From: Bacteroidales bacterium
Lineage (GTDB): Bacteria > Bacteroidota > Bacteroidia > Bacteroidales > P3
Assembly: GCA_017550405.1 (NCBI GenBank)
Contig: JAFZPH010000042.1
Coordinates: 62,001 to 126,000 of the forward strand
DNA: 64,000 nt
Reading direction: 5' to 3'
Part shown: positions 8,348-17,227 of the stretch, one piece after another
Position numbering within the stretch: position 1 is the first letter of the stretch
Layout: each line of letters opens with the position of its first letter
Position numbers and translations under genes: made by a program
The notes under the pieces: generated by a model
What the model was told of the DNA's origin: nothing
Database searches by the model: none
What the model saw: only the letters and a program-made list of their open reading frames with translations

Positions 8348-9484
8348 ATGAGTTTCAATAAGCACGATATTTCACGCAACCAGTGCCAGCTCTTTGGCAA
8401 GCAGGCGCGTTGTGGCTACGACTGGTGGTGGCACAGCCTGATGGCATACGATGCTGAGACGGGTCTTGCGCGACCATTCTTCATCGAGTTTTTCCTGTGC
8501 AATCCTGCCGATGGAGGTTCTGTGCCTCAGTTTGGGCAACTGCCTGAGAACAAGGCAGCCGGGTTGCAGCCGTCTTACTTGATGGTGAAGGCCGGTGCGT
8601 GGTGCGGGGACGACAAGGCTCAGCTGCACCGATTTTTTGGTTGGGATGAGGCTGAAATAGGGTGGGGTACACCATTCTTTGTCAAGGCTGGCGATTGCCG
8701 CGTGACGGAGACGGAGCTTTGTGGGTCAATAGCCATCACTCCCGAGCAGGCCAAGGCACACCCTGAATGGATGTGCGATAGCGGCGAAATGTCGTGGAAA
8801 CTCCGTATCAGCAAACAGGTGGCCTTCAATGTGGGGTATGGTGCAAGTCGTCCGATGCGCCGATGGCAGCTGTTTGAGATGTTTTGGCATGCCGAAGGAA
8901 TGAAGACCGCCTACGAAGGGGAGATTGTCTTCAATGGCAGGCGATATGTCGTGCGTCCGGAAGACTGCTACGGCTACGCCGACAAGAACTGGGGACAGGA
9001 TTTCACCTCCCCGTGGGTGTGGCTCTCGTCATGTAATTTGAAGAGTGAGTTGACGGGTCGCAAGCTGGAGGACAGCGTTTTCGATATTGGCGGCGGACGG
9101 CCCAAGGTAGGGCCGGTTGCTCTTCCACGGCAGTTGCTCTCCGCTTTTTGGTATGAGGGGAAGGCGTATGAGTTCAATTTCTCGAAGTTCTGGACAGGAT
9201 GCCGCACCAAGTTTAGGTGCTACGAGACTGACACGCAGATTGTCTGGCATGTGGAGCAGCGCACATGGCGCAACCGCATGGTGACGGACATCGTGTGCGA
9301 CAAGAGCGACATGCTGCTGGTGAACTACGAGGCTCCCAATGGCCTCAAACGACACAACCGCCTATGGAACGGCGGCAACGGGCGAGGCACAGTCTGCCTT
9401 TACACGGATGGGAGGCTGCTCGACCGCATCCATGTGGAAAACGTAGGTTGCGAGTATGGAGAATATGACACGATGTCGAAGTGA
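8348..9484 (+). CDS. tocopherol-cyclase-like family protein (lipocalin-like fold)
   Basis: 378 residues with no signal peptide. Segments typical of the tocopherol cyclase-like family in bacteria are visible: FIEFFLCNP near the N-terminus, the FEMFWHAEGMKTAYEGEI stretch and the hallmark YGYADKNWGQDFTSPWVWLS (about residues 208-227), equivalent to the 'Y-x-E-K-[ND]-W-G-x-x-F-P-x-x-W-x-W' motif. Plant members close the chromanol ring of tocopherol; bacterial members outside cyanobacteria are of unknown role, and no quinone or tocopherol genes are nearby. It is rich in Trp and Cys. An AttH/CrtC-like hydratase fold is the main alternative. Confidence 0.6.
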   Translation: MSFNKHDISRNQCQLFGKQARCGYDWWWHSLMAYDAETGLARPFFIEFFLCNPADGGSVPQFGQLPENKAAGLQPSYLMVKAGAWCGDDKAQLHRFFGWDEAEIGWGTPFFVKAGDCRVTETELCGSIAITPEQAKAHPEWMCDSGEMSWKLRISKQVAFNVGYGASRPMRRWQLFEMFWHAEGMKTAYEGEIVFNGRRYVVRPEDCYGYADKNWGQDFTSPWVWLSSCNLKSELTGRKLEDSVFDIGGGRPKVGPVALPRQLLSAFWYEGKAYEFNFSKFWTGCRTKFRCYETDTQIVWHVEQRTWRNRMVTDIVCDKSDMLLVNYEAPNGLKRHNRLWNGGNGRGTVCLYTDGRLLDRIHVENVGCEYGEYDTMSK

Positions 9485-9644
9485 AAAATTTCGGGGGATT
9501 GAAGACAGCCATCATTTCATCTGCCGCAGCCAGTGCCACCAGATAAACTAAAGGTACCTCAAAAAAAATTAAATATTCAGCAATATAAACACAAAAGTTG
9601 CGTTATCTTGATGTAGAAATAAATTAAACTAAAAAACGACTAAT

Positions 9645-9845
9645 ATGAAATGCATTGAAAAGAATTTCAAATACTATTTCATTAAACCCATAGTTGAAGG
9701 GCTTATTTGTACGATAGCAGTATGTGCTGGATATGGACAATTGTTCCCTGTCATGAAAATCATTGCGATTTTCCTGTCATCATTAGGGATACTATTTCCT
9801 ATATCGTTTGTAGAATTCCACCTGAAAACACGTCGTTCTGAATGA
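9645..9845 (+). CDS. small membrane protein of unknown function
   Basis: 66 residues with two predicted membrane segments (about residues 14-33 and 36-56) and a basic C-terminus, KTRRSE. The start codon follows an AT-rich leader with TATCTTG near 9605, an imperfect promoter element. The hairpin at 9931 could serve as its terminator. I recognise no family. The base composition is more AT-rich than the neighbouring genes. It could be an inner-membrane accessory peptide or a spurious ORF; the AT-rich leader and downstream terminator favour a real gene. Confidence 0.5.
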   Translation: MKCIEKNFKYYFIKPIVEGLICTIAVCAGYGQLFPVMKIIAIFLSSLGILFPISFVEFHLKTRRSE

Positions 9846-9930
9846 GATCATCCACTACTATTTTGGTATTGCATTGAGAAGTCGTTTAAATTTGATTCAG
9901 AATGACTTGTACAGGGTAATTCCCTACATC

Positions 9931-9973
9931 AAGCCCCTTTGCATAGCTACTGTGCAAAGGGGCTTGTTCTTTT
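9931..9973 (+). terminator. intrinsic terminator
   Basis: AAGCCCCTTTGCA (9931-9943) pairs perfectly with TGCAAAGGGGCTT (9953-9965) and is followed by GTTCTTTT. It lies 86 bases after the small membrane protein. Confidence 0.85.
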
Positions 9974-10101
9974 GGGGGATGCAAACGAGGTTATCGGTCA
10001 AATTGTTTTGGTTCGGACATCCTTCCGCCCTCGATGCGCCCATTTCGCCCCGTTCGTTCTTCTTCCGAAAAACGTCACTCGCTGTCGAACGTTGCGTAAA
10101 G

Positions 10102-10148
10102 CGAGAGCAGAGAAAGCTTGCTTGCTATGCCGAGCCATAGCAACGTCA
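10102..10148. repeat. 47-bp direct repeat R2, copy a
   Basis: It begins CGAGAGCAGAGAAAGCTTGC and ends GCCGAGCCATAGCAACGTCA. It differs from the copy at 10580-10626 at about four positions and lies directly left of the TIR element at 10151. Confidence 0.8.
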
Positions 10149-10150
10149 AT

Positions 10151-10488
10151 AAACCCAAATCGGTCATTAGACGACTTATCAATCGGGATAACCGCACTCA
10201 GCGGACGGCACACACGGCCCACTTGGGCCGTTCAATCTCGGCTCGATGTTGCCTGCTTCTCGGCTTGTTTTCCGTTATCATTTCGAGTAACGAAGCTATA
10301 ACGATACTATTACGATGCAGGATTGAACGGCCCCTCTCCGTAGCGAGGGGAAAACGTTGCCGCTCCATGGCGCAGGGCCGATAGGCAGAACAAGGTAAGG
10401 GGCAGGGGTTATCCCCGTACATTGCACGATTCGGCAGTTAAACCGTAGGAGTTTTCGGTTTCCTAACGACCGATTTGGGATAAAGTTA
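10151..10488. repeat. TIR-bounded dispersed repeat, copy A (about 338 bp)
   Basis: The left terminus ACCCAAATCGGTCATTAG (10153-10170) and the right terminus CTAACGACCGATTTGGGA (10463-10480) are inverted repeats with about 16 of 18 matches. The interior contains several short palindromes (GGCCCACTTGGGCC, GGGGTTATCCCC). Copy B1 near 47335 is the same sequence in the opposite orientation, at roughly 90 percent identity by eye. No coding capacity is supported, so this looks like a MITE-like or structured non-autonomous element. Confidence 0.8.
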
Positions 10489-10579
10489 AGGCGTAGCGGG
10501 CTAAGGCGAGACTGGGATGTGGACAAGATGCCGAACGTTACGCAAAAACGTCGCGACCGAATGGGAGCAACTTTTTTTT

Positions 10580-10626
10580 CGAGAGCAGAGGAAGCTTGCT
10601 TGCTATGCCGAGCCCAAGTAACGTCA
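10580..10626. repeat. 47-bp direct repeat R2, copy b
   Basis: It begins CGAGAGCAGAGGAAGCTTGC and ends GCCGAGCCCAAGTAACGTCA. It lies in the same orientation as copy a, about 480 bp away, so the pair flanks TIR element A. Confidence 0.8.
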
Positions 10627-10982
10627 TGGAACATAAAGAAATGCTGATATGGCATAAAAAGACCTGAAAAAGCGAGAAAGGATATACATGTCGGCCTAAT
10701 GACCGATTTGGGTTTAAGACAACCACCAATTATTATTCAGATACAACATTGTTTTGCAATGAGAATTCATGGTAATGCTCTTTTAGAAGATTTGGGTTAA
10801 AGGGGCTGAGGGATTGAGGGACAGAATGCCACCCTAAACCTTAAAACCCTAAACCATAATTATCGTGAATTTATGGTCATTATACAGCAATTCGTGTTAA
10901 ATAATCAGTAATAATTGCCCCTTCCAGATGGCAATTTTAAGAGATTACCATAAGTGCCTATGTGTAATTCAAGTTTTTTGTG

Positions 10983-10990
10983 TATCTTTG
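10983..10990 (+). promoter_or_regulatory. -7 element of the metal-efflux operon promoter
   Basis: TATCTTTG at 10983-10990 is followed by CA. The -33 position holds only a weak TGTG (10961-10964). It lies 55 bases before the first gene of the operon. Confidence 0.6.
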
Positions 10991-11044
10991 CAATGTCGAT
11001 GATATGCGTGGAAAAAGCATAATCAATGATGCAACAGTTTTGAT

Positions 11045-11479
11045 ATGAAACATTTGGTGCAAAAGGCAATGATTTCTTTGGCATGTGCAATTATCATGCT
11101 TCACGCCGTTGTGCCGCACCATCACCACGATTGTAGCGAAGCCAAGGGTTTTGTTTTCGAGACAGAAGTTGCCTGTCACTGCGAGTGCGACCACCATGAG
11201 TGCGACCATCGCCATTCGCATCATCCTTTCAACACCTGTTGGCTAGAGGAGATGTTGTCGCACTTGGTGATTTCCACATACGACGAGACAAACTATGTGG
11301 CATATATTCAAGCAGAAGCGCACAACAGTTTTATTCTGACTGTTCCGCCTGTGATGGATGACATGTGCACTCCTGCAGTAACAGGGGGACAGATGTGGTG
11401 GAGCCGAAGTGCTGTCCCGCTTGTAGAAGCACCCGTTATGGGTGCCCTTTCTTCGCGAGCCCCTCCTTATGTTTCGTAA
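11045..11479 (+). CDS. small secreted His/Cys-rich protein, first gene of metal-efflux operon
   Basis: 144 residues. An N-terminal hydrophobic segment (residues about 8-22) acts as signal peptide or anchor. It is followed by a cluster of potential metal ligands between residues 25 and 62: PHHHHDC, CHCECDHHECDH and HSHH. The C-terminal half has no recognised motif. It lies 128 bases upstream of an RND efflux adaptor that also carries a His-rich stretch, and in the same direction. I infer a periplasmic metal-binding accessory or buffer. The metal cannot be stated: the mixture of His and Cys suits Cu(I), Zn or Ni. It is not a recognised enzyme. Confidence 0.75.
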   Translation: MKHLVQKAMISLACAIIMLHAVVPHHHHDCSEAKGFVFETEVACHCECDHHECDHRHSHHPFNTCWLEEMLSHLVISTYDETNYVAYIQAEAHNSFILTVPPVMDDMCTPAVTGGQMWWSRSAVPLVEAPVMGALSSRAPPYVS

Positions 11480-11607
11480 GGCTGATTAACGTATGTCCAG
11501 CCTATTGTATGCAGCTGTGCGGGAGTGTGTTTCTCCGCATAATGGCTGTTTTTATTTACGAAAAGGGACTCTTTCCCCCATATTGTCATTTAATTTGAAT
11601 CAATAAG

Positions 11608-12831
11608 ATGAAAAAGATTGTTTATATATTGGCACTGGCCTTGACGATAGGCCTTGTGCCATCGTGCCATCACAACGAACATAATCACGACCATGAACAC
11701 GTCCATAGTCATGAACACGAGCATGAGCACGACCACGACCATCATCATGAGCATGACCACGACCATGAGCATCATCATCACGACCACCATGGGGTCAATG
11801 TGATACAGTTCTCCGAAAGTCAGGCCAAGAAAGTGGGTTTGGCGTTGGAGAAAATAGAACCCCGTTGCTTTGGGCAGGTTATCAAGTCTTCCGCTCAGGT
11901 TATGCCCTCGCAGGGCGATGAGCGCGAGGCGGCGGCTACTGCTTCGGGCATTGTGAAATTCACCAATCACAATCTGGTGGAAGGCACTGCTGTCAAGGCA
12001 GGACAGACGCTTTTTGAGATTGAAAGCAGCGGAATGGTGGACAATAATGTCAGTGTCCGGCTTCAGGAGGTCACGGCACAATACAATGCCGCCAAGACTG
12101 CATACGAGCGCAAACGGCAGTTGGCCGAGGACAAGATTGTGTCGCAAGCCGACTTGGAGCAATCCCGTGCGGCGTATGAAAGCGCCAAGGCAGCCTACGA
12201 CAACTTGAAGGGTAATTTCTCCCAGCGTGGTGCTGTGGTGCGTGCCCCCATCAGTGGTTATGTGCAACAGATTCATGTCAGCAACGGAGCCTTTGTCGAG
12301 GCAGGGCATTCTGTTGTGACGGTCTCGCAAAACAAAGATTTGCAGCTCCGTGCCGAAGTTCAGCCGCGCTACTATTCATGTCTGAAGAATATCGAAACCG
12401 TCAATGTGCAAATACCTGGCGACAACCATGTCTATACACTCAAGGAACTCGGCGGCGCGCTAATCTCTTATGGCAAAGCCACCGATGCCGACTGTCCGTT
12501 GGTGCCGGTCGTCTTCCGTGTCCGCAACACGGGTCACCTCCTTAGTGGCAGTTTCGTCACGGCTTACATTGTCACCCGTGGCGGCCAGGAGGTTATCACT
12601 GTGCCACAAACCGCCCTTGTAGAGGAAATGGGCAACTTCTTTGTCTTTGTCAAGGTATGCGATGAGGAGTATGAGAAGCGTCTCGTCACGTTGGGTTCCA
12701 CCGACGGTGTGCGCACCGAGATTACGTCAGGGCTTTCTGCGGGTGAAACAATTGTCTCCCGTGGCGCCTCGATGGTGCGTCTGGCGCAGAATTCCGCAGC
12801 CCTCGACCCGCATGCCGGTCATGTCCATTAA
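11608..12831 (+). CDS. RND efflux periplasmic adaptor subunit (CusB/CzcB-like lipoprotein)
   Basis: 407 residues. The lipobox LVPSC puts the lipidated Cys at residue 20. Residues 21-62 are almost entirely His, Glu and Asp in 'HEH/HDH' repeats, a likely metal-binding leader. Then follow the membrane-fusion-protein elements: lipoyl half-motif near ASGIVKFTNHNLVEGTAVKAG (about 111-131), an alpha-helical hairpin (about 146-205), second lipoyl half VVRAPISGYVQQIHVSNGAF, a beta-barrel region, and a membrane-proximal domain with TSGLSAGETIVSRG. It connects the pump at 14111 with the TolC-like channel at 12853. It ends HAGHVH, giving another pair of His ligands. Confidence 0.9.
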   Translation: MKKIVYILALALTIGLVPSCHHNEHNHDHEHVHSHEHEHEHDHDHHHEHDHDHEHHHHDHHGVNVIQFSESQAKKVGLALEKIEPRCFGQVIKSSAQVMPSQGDEREAAATASGIVKFTNHNLVEGTAVKAGQTLFEIESSGMVDNNVSVRLQEVTAQYNAAKTAYERKRQLAEDKIVSQADLEQSRAAYESAKAAYDNLKGNFSQRGAVVRAPISGYVQQIHVSNGAFVEAGHSVVTVSQNKDLQLRAEVQPRYYSCLKNIETVNVQIPGDNHVYTLKELGGALISYGKATDADCPLVPVVFRVRNTGHLLSGSFVTAYIVTRGGQEVITVPQTALVEEMGNFFVFVKVCDEEYEKRLVTLGSTDGVRTEITSGLSAGETIVSRGASMVRLAQNSAALDPHAGHVH

Positions 12832-12852
12832 TAATAAAAAGAATCTGGTAAG

Positions 12853-14076
12853 ATGAAAAACATAGATACAGAAAAGAAATCCTCAGCGGTTTTCCGCACG
12901 ATGGCTCCGATGCTGTTGTTGTGCGTTTGGATGTTGCCCGACCTTCTCGTTGCTCAGACCCATTATGCTCAAGTACTGAAAGACGTGGAAGCCAACAATC
13001 CCGTGCTCCTTGCCGCACGTAAGCGGGCGGAGGCGCAGCAGACTGCCGCACACGTGGGGGCTCTTCTGCCCAATCCTGAAGTCGAGGCCGCCTATTACTG
13101 GGGAGACCCTGCCTCGGTCGGTATCAGGTGGGACCTGGGCATATCCCAGTCCTTTGAGATGCCTTCTGTTATGGTGCGTCGTGCCCGTCTGCGCAATCTG
13201 CAGGAACAGGCAGCCGGCCTTGATTATAAGGTAATCCGAAACGCAACCCTCCTCGAAGCACAGCTCACTTGTGCCGATATTATCTATTACAGGGCATTGG
13301 GTATGATATATTCCCGCCGTTGTCAGGCAGCTATCCGCATTGCCTTACTCTATCAGCAGCGCTATGCTGCGGGCGACTGCTCCATCCTCGAATACAACCG
13401 GGCGCAGATGAATCTGGCCGATGTCCAGAACCGTGCGGCCGAAATAAACCTGCAGGGCGACCATGCAGTACACGACCTGCAGCGACTTGTGGGAGAGGCC
13501 AGCTACCCTTTTTATCAGAGTGAATACGAAGAGGTGTCGGTCGAATTCTCTTTTGAGTCGTGGTACGAACAGTTGGAGATGCAAAACCCCTCCTTGCGTC
13601 TGCTCGACAACCAGGTCGAGGCTGCCCGCTATCAGCGGCAGCTCAGCCGTGCGCAGTGGCTGCCAGAGATGTCGGTGGGCTATGCTTCCGAGAATGTCGT
13701 AGGTCAGACTTTCCGTGGCGTAAAGGTTGGGCTCTCCCTTCCGATATGGAGTCAGCAGCGTGCCGTGAAGGCATCACGGCTGGCCGAAGCTGCCGCTACC
13801 GAGGAACTCTCTTCGCAAAGGACAGAGTGGTTCTCGCGCCTGCAGTGTATGTTCCACCGCCACGAGGCACTGATCCGCAATGTCGGCAACTTAAGAGAGG
13901 CATTCCAGCGGTGCAACAGCATCGATTTGCTTGACAAGGCTCTGGATGCTGGTGAAATCTCGCTTGAGCAATACCTGCTCGAAGCCGACTACTACTACAA
14001 TATTGAGATGCAGATATGGGACGTGGCCCACGAACTGGAGCAGTTGCATCTCCACCTTTACTCCATCGCACTCTAA
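12853..14076 (+). CDS. TolC-family outer-membrane efflux channel (CusC/CzcC-like)
   Basis: 407 residues with a signal peptide ending near LLVAQ (about residue 35). It has the two-fold TolC architecture of long coiled-coil helices. Visible features are NPVLLAARKRAEAQQ near the N-terminus, LLPNPEVEAAYYWG, the YNRAQMNLADVQNRAAEI helix and, in the second repeat, YQRQLSRAQWLPEMSVGYA and GVKVGLSLPIW. This architecture forms the outer-membrane exit duct of a tripartite RND system. It lies 21 bases after the adaptor gene and 34 bases before the pump gene. No lipobox is evident, unlike many proteobacterial CusC proteins. Confidence 0.9.
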   Translation: MKNIDTEKKSSAVFRTMAPMLLLCVWMLPDLLVAQTHYAQVLKDVEANNPVLLAARKRAEAQQTAAHVGALLPNPEVEAAYYWGDPASVGIRWDLGISQSFEMPSVMVRRARLRNLQEQAAGLDYKVIRNATLLEAQLTCADIIYYRALGMIYSRRCQAAIRIALLYQQRYAAGDCSILEYNRAQMNLADVQNRAAEINLQGDHAVHDLQRLVGEASYPFYQSEYEEVSVEFSFESWYEQLEMQNPSLRLLDNQVEAARYQRQLSRAQWLPEMSVGYASENVVGQTFRGVKVGLSLPIWSQQRAVKASRLAEAAATEELSSQRTEWFSRLQCMFHRHEALIRNVGNLREAFQRCNSIDLLDKALDAGEISLEQYLLEADYYYNIEMQIWDVAHELEQLHLHLYSIAL

Positions 14077-14110
14077 TCCAGTGTAAACAACATCAACTAA
14101 AAAGAATAGT

Positions 14111-17100
14111 ATGTTAAACAAGATAATCAAATTCAGCCTCGACCATAGGCTGTTCATCATACTGGCTGCCATCCTCTTGATGGTGGCCGGACTATGGTCT
14201 GCCAACCGCACTGACATCGATGTCTTTCCCGACCTTACCGCTCCGCAGGTAGTGGTCATGACCGATGCCCACGGCATGGCCGCAGAGGAGGTGGAACGTC
14301 TGGTCACCTTCCCCATCGAGACCGCCGTCAACGGAGCCACCAATGTGCGCCGTGTACGCTCCACCTCTATGCAGGGGTGCAGCTTTGTTTTTGTAGAGTT
14401 CGACTGGGGTATGGATGTCTTCCGTGCCCGCCAGATAGTGAGTGAGAAAATGACCACTTTGGCCGAGCAGTTGCCCGACGGCATCACTCCTGTTCTCGCG
14501 CCTCAGAGCAGCGTCATGGGTGAGATTCTCTTTGTGAGTCTGCAGGTTGACAGTACTGCCGTCGACCACCCCACCACCCAGCAGGAGCTCCGCACCCTGG
14601 CGGAGTGGGTGGTTAAACCCGCCATCCTCGGCACCGGCGGAGTGTCGCAGGTTACCATCATCGGCGGCGACTACAAGCAATACCAGATTCTTGCCGACCC
14701 TGTCAGAATGCAGGCCTATGGCGTCACCATGGCCGACATCGAGTCGCTGGGCAGTAGCATCAGCGGCAACTCCACGGGCGGTATTATTCGCGACTATGGC
14801 AATGAGTATGCCCTGCGAGGCATCGGTCGCACGTGCGATGTGGATGAGTTAGGCCGCACTTTTGTCACCATGCACAACGGCCATCCCGTCCGCCTTGCCG
14901 ATGTGGCGGAGGTACGCATTGGCAACGCCCCCAAGCAGGGCTATGCCTCGTGCAATGCCACCCCTGCTGTCATCCTCTCTATCTCCAAACAGCCAAACAT
15001 CAACACCCTGCGTGTCACTGAGAAGATAGAGGCCAATCTGGCTAATATTCAGAAGACCCTCCCGCCCGATGTCAAGATGAACACGAAGATATTCCGCCAA
15101 GCCGACTTCATCCAGTCATCGGTGGGCAATGTGGGTCAAGCCTTGCTCGAAGGCGCGCTGTTCGTCATCATCATCCTTTTCCTCTTCTTGGGCAGTTTCC
15201 GAACCACGCTCATCTCCATTATCTCCATCCCGCTATCGTTGCTGGGTACGGTGTTGTGCCTCTATCTTATGGGTCTTGAAATCAATACCATGACCCTCGG
15301 AGGCATGTGCATAGCCATCGGTTCTCTGGTCGATGATGCCATCATTGATGTGGAGAACGTCTACAAACTTCTCCGTCAAAATCATCAGTTGCCGCCCAAG
15401 CAGCGCGACACTGCATACAATGTGGTCTTCCAAGGCTCGTCCGAAATACGAAGTTCCATCATCCATGCCACCCTCATCATCATGATAACCTTTGTGCCGC
15501 TTTTCTTCCTCGATGGGTTGGAAGGCCGGATGCTCAAGCCTCTCGGCATCGCTTACCTTGTAGCTCTCTTTATGTCCCTGCTGGTGGCCATGACCCTCAC
15601 GCCACTCCTCTGCAAATTGCTCCTCTCCAACGACGCATACCTCGACAGGAGACAGAAGGACAGCCCCGTGGCCGCATGGCTCACCAAGGTCTACCGCCGT
15701 GCCCTCGACTGGACTCTGGCGCATAAGGCCTCTGTTGTGGCTTCCACGGCAGCCCTGCTTGTGCTTGCCGTTGTCATGTTGTTCACCATGGGGCGCGACT
15801 TCCTGCCTGCTTTCAATGAGGGTTCGCTAACCATAGCGGCTGTTGCCAAACCAGGCATCTCGCTCGAAGAGAGTAACAAGTTGGGCATGATGATTGAGCA
15901 GGAACTCCTCTCCATCCCAGAGGTGACTGCCACCTCGCGCCGGACTGGACGGGGTGAGTTGGATGAGCATTCCCAGGCCACCAATGGTGCCGAGATAGAT
16001 GTCAATTTCAGCCTGGACAAGCGTAGCAAGGAGGCCTTCCTCTCCGACGTGCGGGCGCGTTTGGCCGCGATACCCGGCATCGTCACCAGTGTGGGGCAGC
16101 CGCTTGGGCACCGCATCGACCACATGGTCAGCGGCACGCAGGCCACCATTGCCATCAAGGTGTTCGGTCCCGACTTGAGCCAACTCTACATGCTCGGCAA
16201 CCAAATCAAGGGTGCCGTGGACGGGATTGAGGGACTTGTTGACGTAAGTGTCGAACAACAGACCGAGACTCCACAGCTGCAAGTGCGTGCCAACCGCGAC
16301 ATGCTTGCCCAGTACGGTATCACAATGGAGCAATTCAACCGCTTTGTCGAAACTGCCTTCAACGGAGAGAAGATAGGTGATGTCTATGAGGGGCAGCGCA
16401 GTTTCGACCTCGTGCTACGGCAGCGTTTTGTCAACGACACCCTCACCATCAACGATGTCAAGGATGCCCTTATCGACACCTACAACGGAGGGAAGGTGCC
16501 TCTGGGTGTAGTGGCCGACGTGGTCTCTGTAGGCGGTCCCAACACCGTCTCGCGCGAGAATGTGCAGCGCAAACTCGTCGTCTCCGCCAATGTCAGCGGT
16601 CGCGATGCTATAGGTGTCGTGGCCGACATCAAAAAGGCTGTGGATGGGAAAATCAAGCTGCCGGAAGGCTACCGCGTGGAGTACGGTGGGCAGTTTGAGA
16701 GTGCCCGCACTGCCACACGCACCTTGGTGTTGGTCTTCATCCTAGCACTGGTCATCATCTACCTGATTCTGTATACCGAGTTCCGCAATCTCTCCCTTTC
16801 ACTCATTGTGCTTCTCAACCTGCCGTTGGCTCTCATCGGGGGTGTGTTGGCCGTTAAACTGGGTGCCGACAGCCTCAGCATTCCAGCAATTATCGGATTT
16901 ATCACACTCTTCGGAATAGCCACGCGTAACGGCATCCTCTTGGTGGCCAAATACCAGGCACTCACTGCCCAGGGACTCCCTTTGAACGAGGTTATACGAA
17001 AAGGGTCAGCTGACCGTTTCAACCCCATTATTATGACAGCCCTCACCACCGCGCTCTCCCTTGTCCCCATGATTCTGGCTGCCGACCATCCCGGCAACGA

Positions 17101-17227
17101 GATACAGGCACCCATGGCCGTTGTGGTACTGGGAGGACTTATCACTTCCACCATGCTCAATATCTTTGTCATCCCCATTGTGTACAAATGGTACGTCAAG
17201 CGCACCCAAAAATCCCTCCAGCCATGA
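14111..17227 (+). CDS. HME-type RND heavy-metal efflux pump (CusA/CzcA family)
   Basis: 1038 residues, the normal size for an RND pump with 12 membrane helices and two large periplasmic loops. Visible markers are DIDVFPDLTAPQVVVMT after helix 1, ETAVNGATNVRRVRS, the helix-4 segment AIGSLVDDAIIDVENVYK (D408, D409, D413, E415), GRDFLPAFNEGSLTI and ATRNGILLVAKY. The AIG-x3-D start of helix 4 resembles the monovalent Cu(I)/Ag(I) subgroup, while the extra acidic residues are closer to divalent-metal pumps, so I do not assign a metal. It is driven by the proton gradient and lies in the inner membrane. The last base pairs overlap the Nudix start. Confidence 0.92.
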   Translation: MLNKIIKFSLDHRLFIILAAILLMVAGLWSANRTDIDVFPDLTAPQVVVMTDAHGMAAEEVERLVTFPIETAVNGATNVRRVRSTSMQGCSFVFVEFDWGMDVFRARQIVSEKMTTLAEQLPDGITPVLAPQSSVMGEILFVSLQVDSTAVDHPTTQQELRTLAEWVVKPAILGTGGVSQVTIIGGDYKQYQILADPVRMQAYGVTMADIESLGSSISGNSTGGIIRDYGNEYALRGIGRTCDVDELGRTFVTMHNGHPVRLADVAEVRIGNAPKQGYASCNATPAVILSISKQPNINTLRVTEKIEANLANIQKTLPPDVKMNTKIFRQADFIQSSVGNVGQALLEGALFVIIILFLFLGSFRTTLISIISIPLSLLGTVLCLYLMGLEINTMTLGGMCIAIGSLVDDAIIDVENVYKLLRQNHQLPPKQRDTAYNVVFQGSSEIRSSIIHATLIIMITFVPLFFLDGLEGRMLKPLGIAYLVALFMSLLVAMTLTPLLCKLLLSNDAYLDRRQKDSPVAAWLTKVYRRALDWTLAHKASVVASTAALLVLAVVMLFTMGRDFLPAFNEGSLTIAAVAKPGISLEESNKLGMMIEQELLSIPEVTATSRRTGRGELDEHSQATNGAEIDVNFSLDKRSKEAFLSDVRARLAAIPGIVTSVGQPLGHRIDHMVSGTQATIAIKVFGPDLSQLYMLGNQIKGAVDGIEGLVDVSVEQQTETPQLQVRANRDMLAQYGITMEQFNRFVETAFNGEKIGDVYEGQRSFDLVLRQRFVNDTLTINDVKDALIDTYNGGKVPLGVVADVVSVGGPNTVSRENVQRKLVVSANVSGRDAIGVVADIKKAVDGKIKLPEGYRVEYGGQFESARTATRTLVLVFILALVIIYLILYTEFRNLSLSLIVLLNLPLALIGGVLAVKLGADSLSIPAIIGFITLFGIATRNGILLVAKYQALTAQGLPLNEVIRKGSADRFNPIIMTALTTALSLVPMILAADHPGNEIQAPMAVVVLGGLITSTMLNIFVIPIVYKWYVKRTQKSLQP

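Larger units (their letters stand above)
9974..11044. other. gene-free, repeat-rich intergenic island
   Basis: About 1.07 kb with no supportable gene. It contains two 47-bp direct repeats (10102-10148, 10580-10626), the TIR-bounded element at 10151-10488, and a further right-end terminus CTAATGACCGATTTGGGTTT at 10697-10716. It ends with AT-rich DNA carrying the promoter for the metal-efflux operon. Short ORFs here read through the repeats and are not supported. Confidence 0.7.

Noticed and set aside
9874..10729. Several overlapping frames of 60-120 residues in the repeat island
   Set aside because: They run through inverted and direct repeats, in both strands, and recur in the repeat copy near 47310-47712, as expected for non-coding repeats.
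10831..10857. Telomere-like run CCTAAACCTTAAAACCCTAAA
   Set aside because: Only a few imperfect units in AT-rich DNA; no sign of a replicon end.
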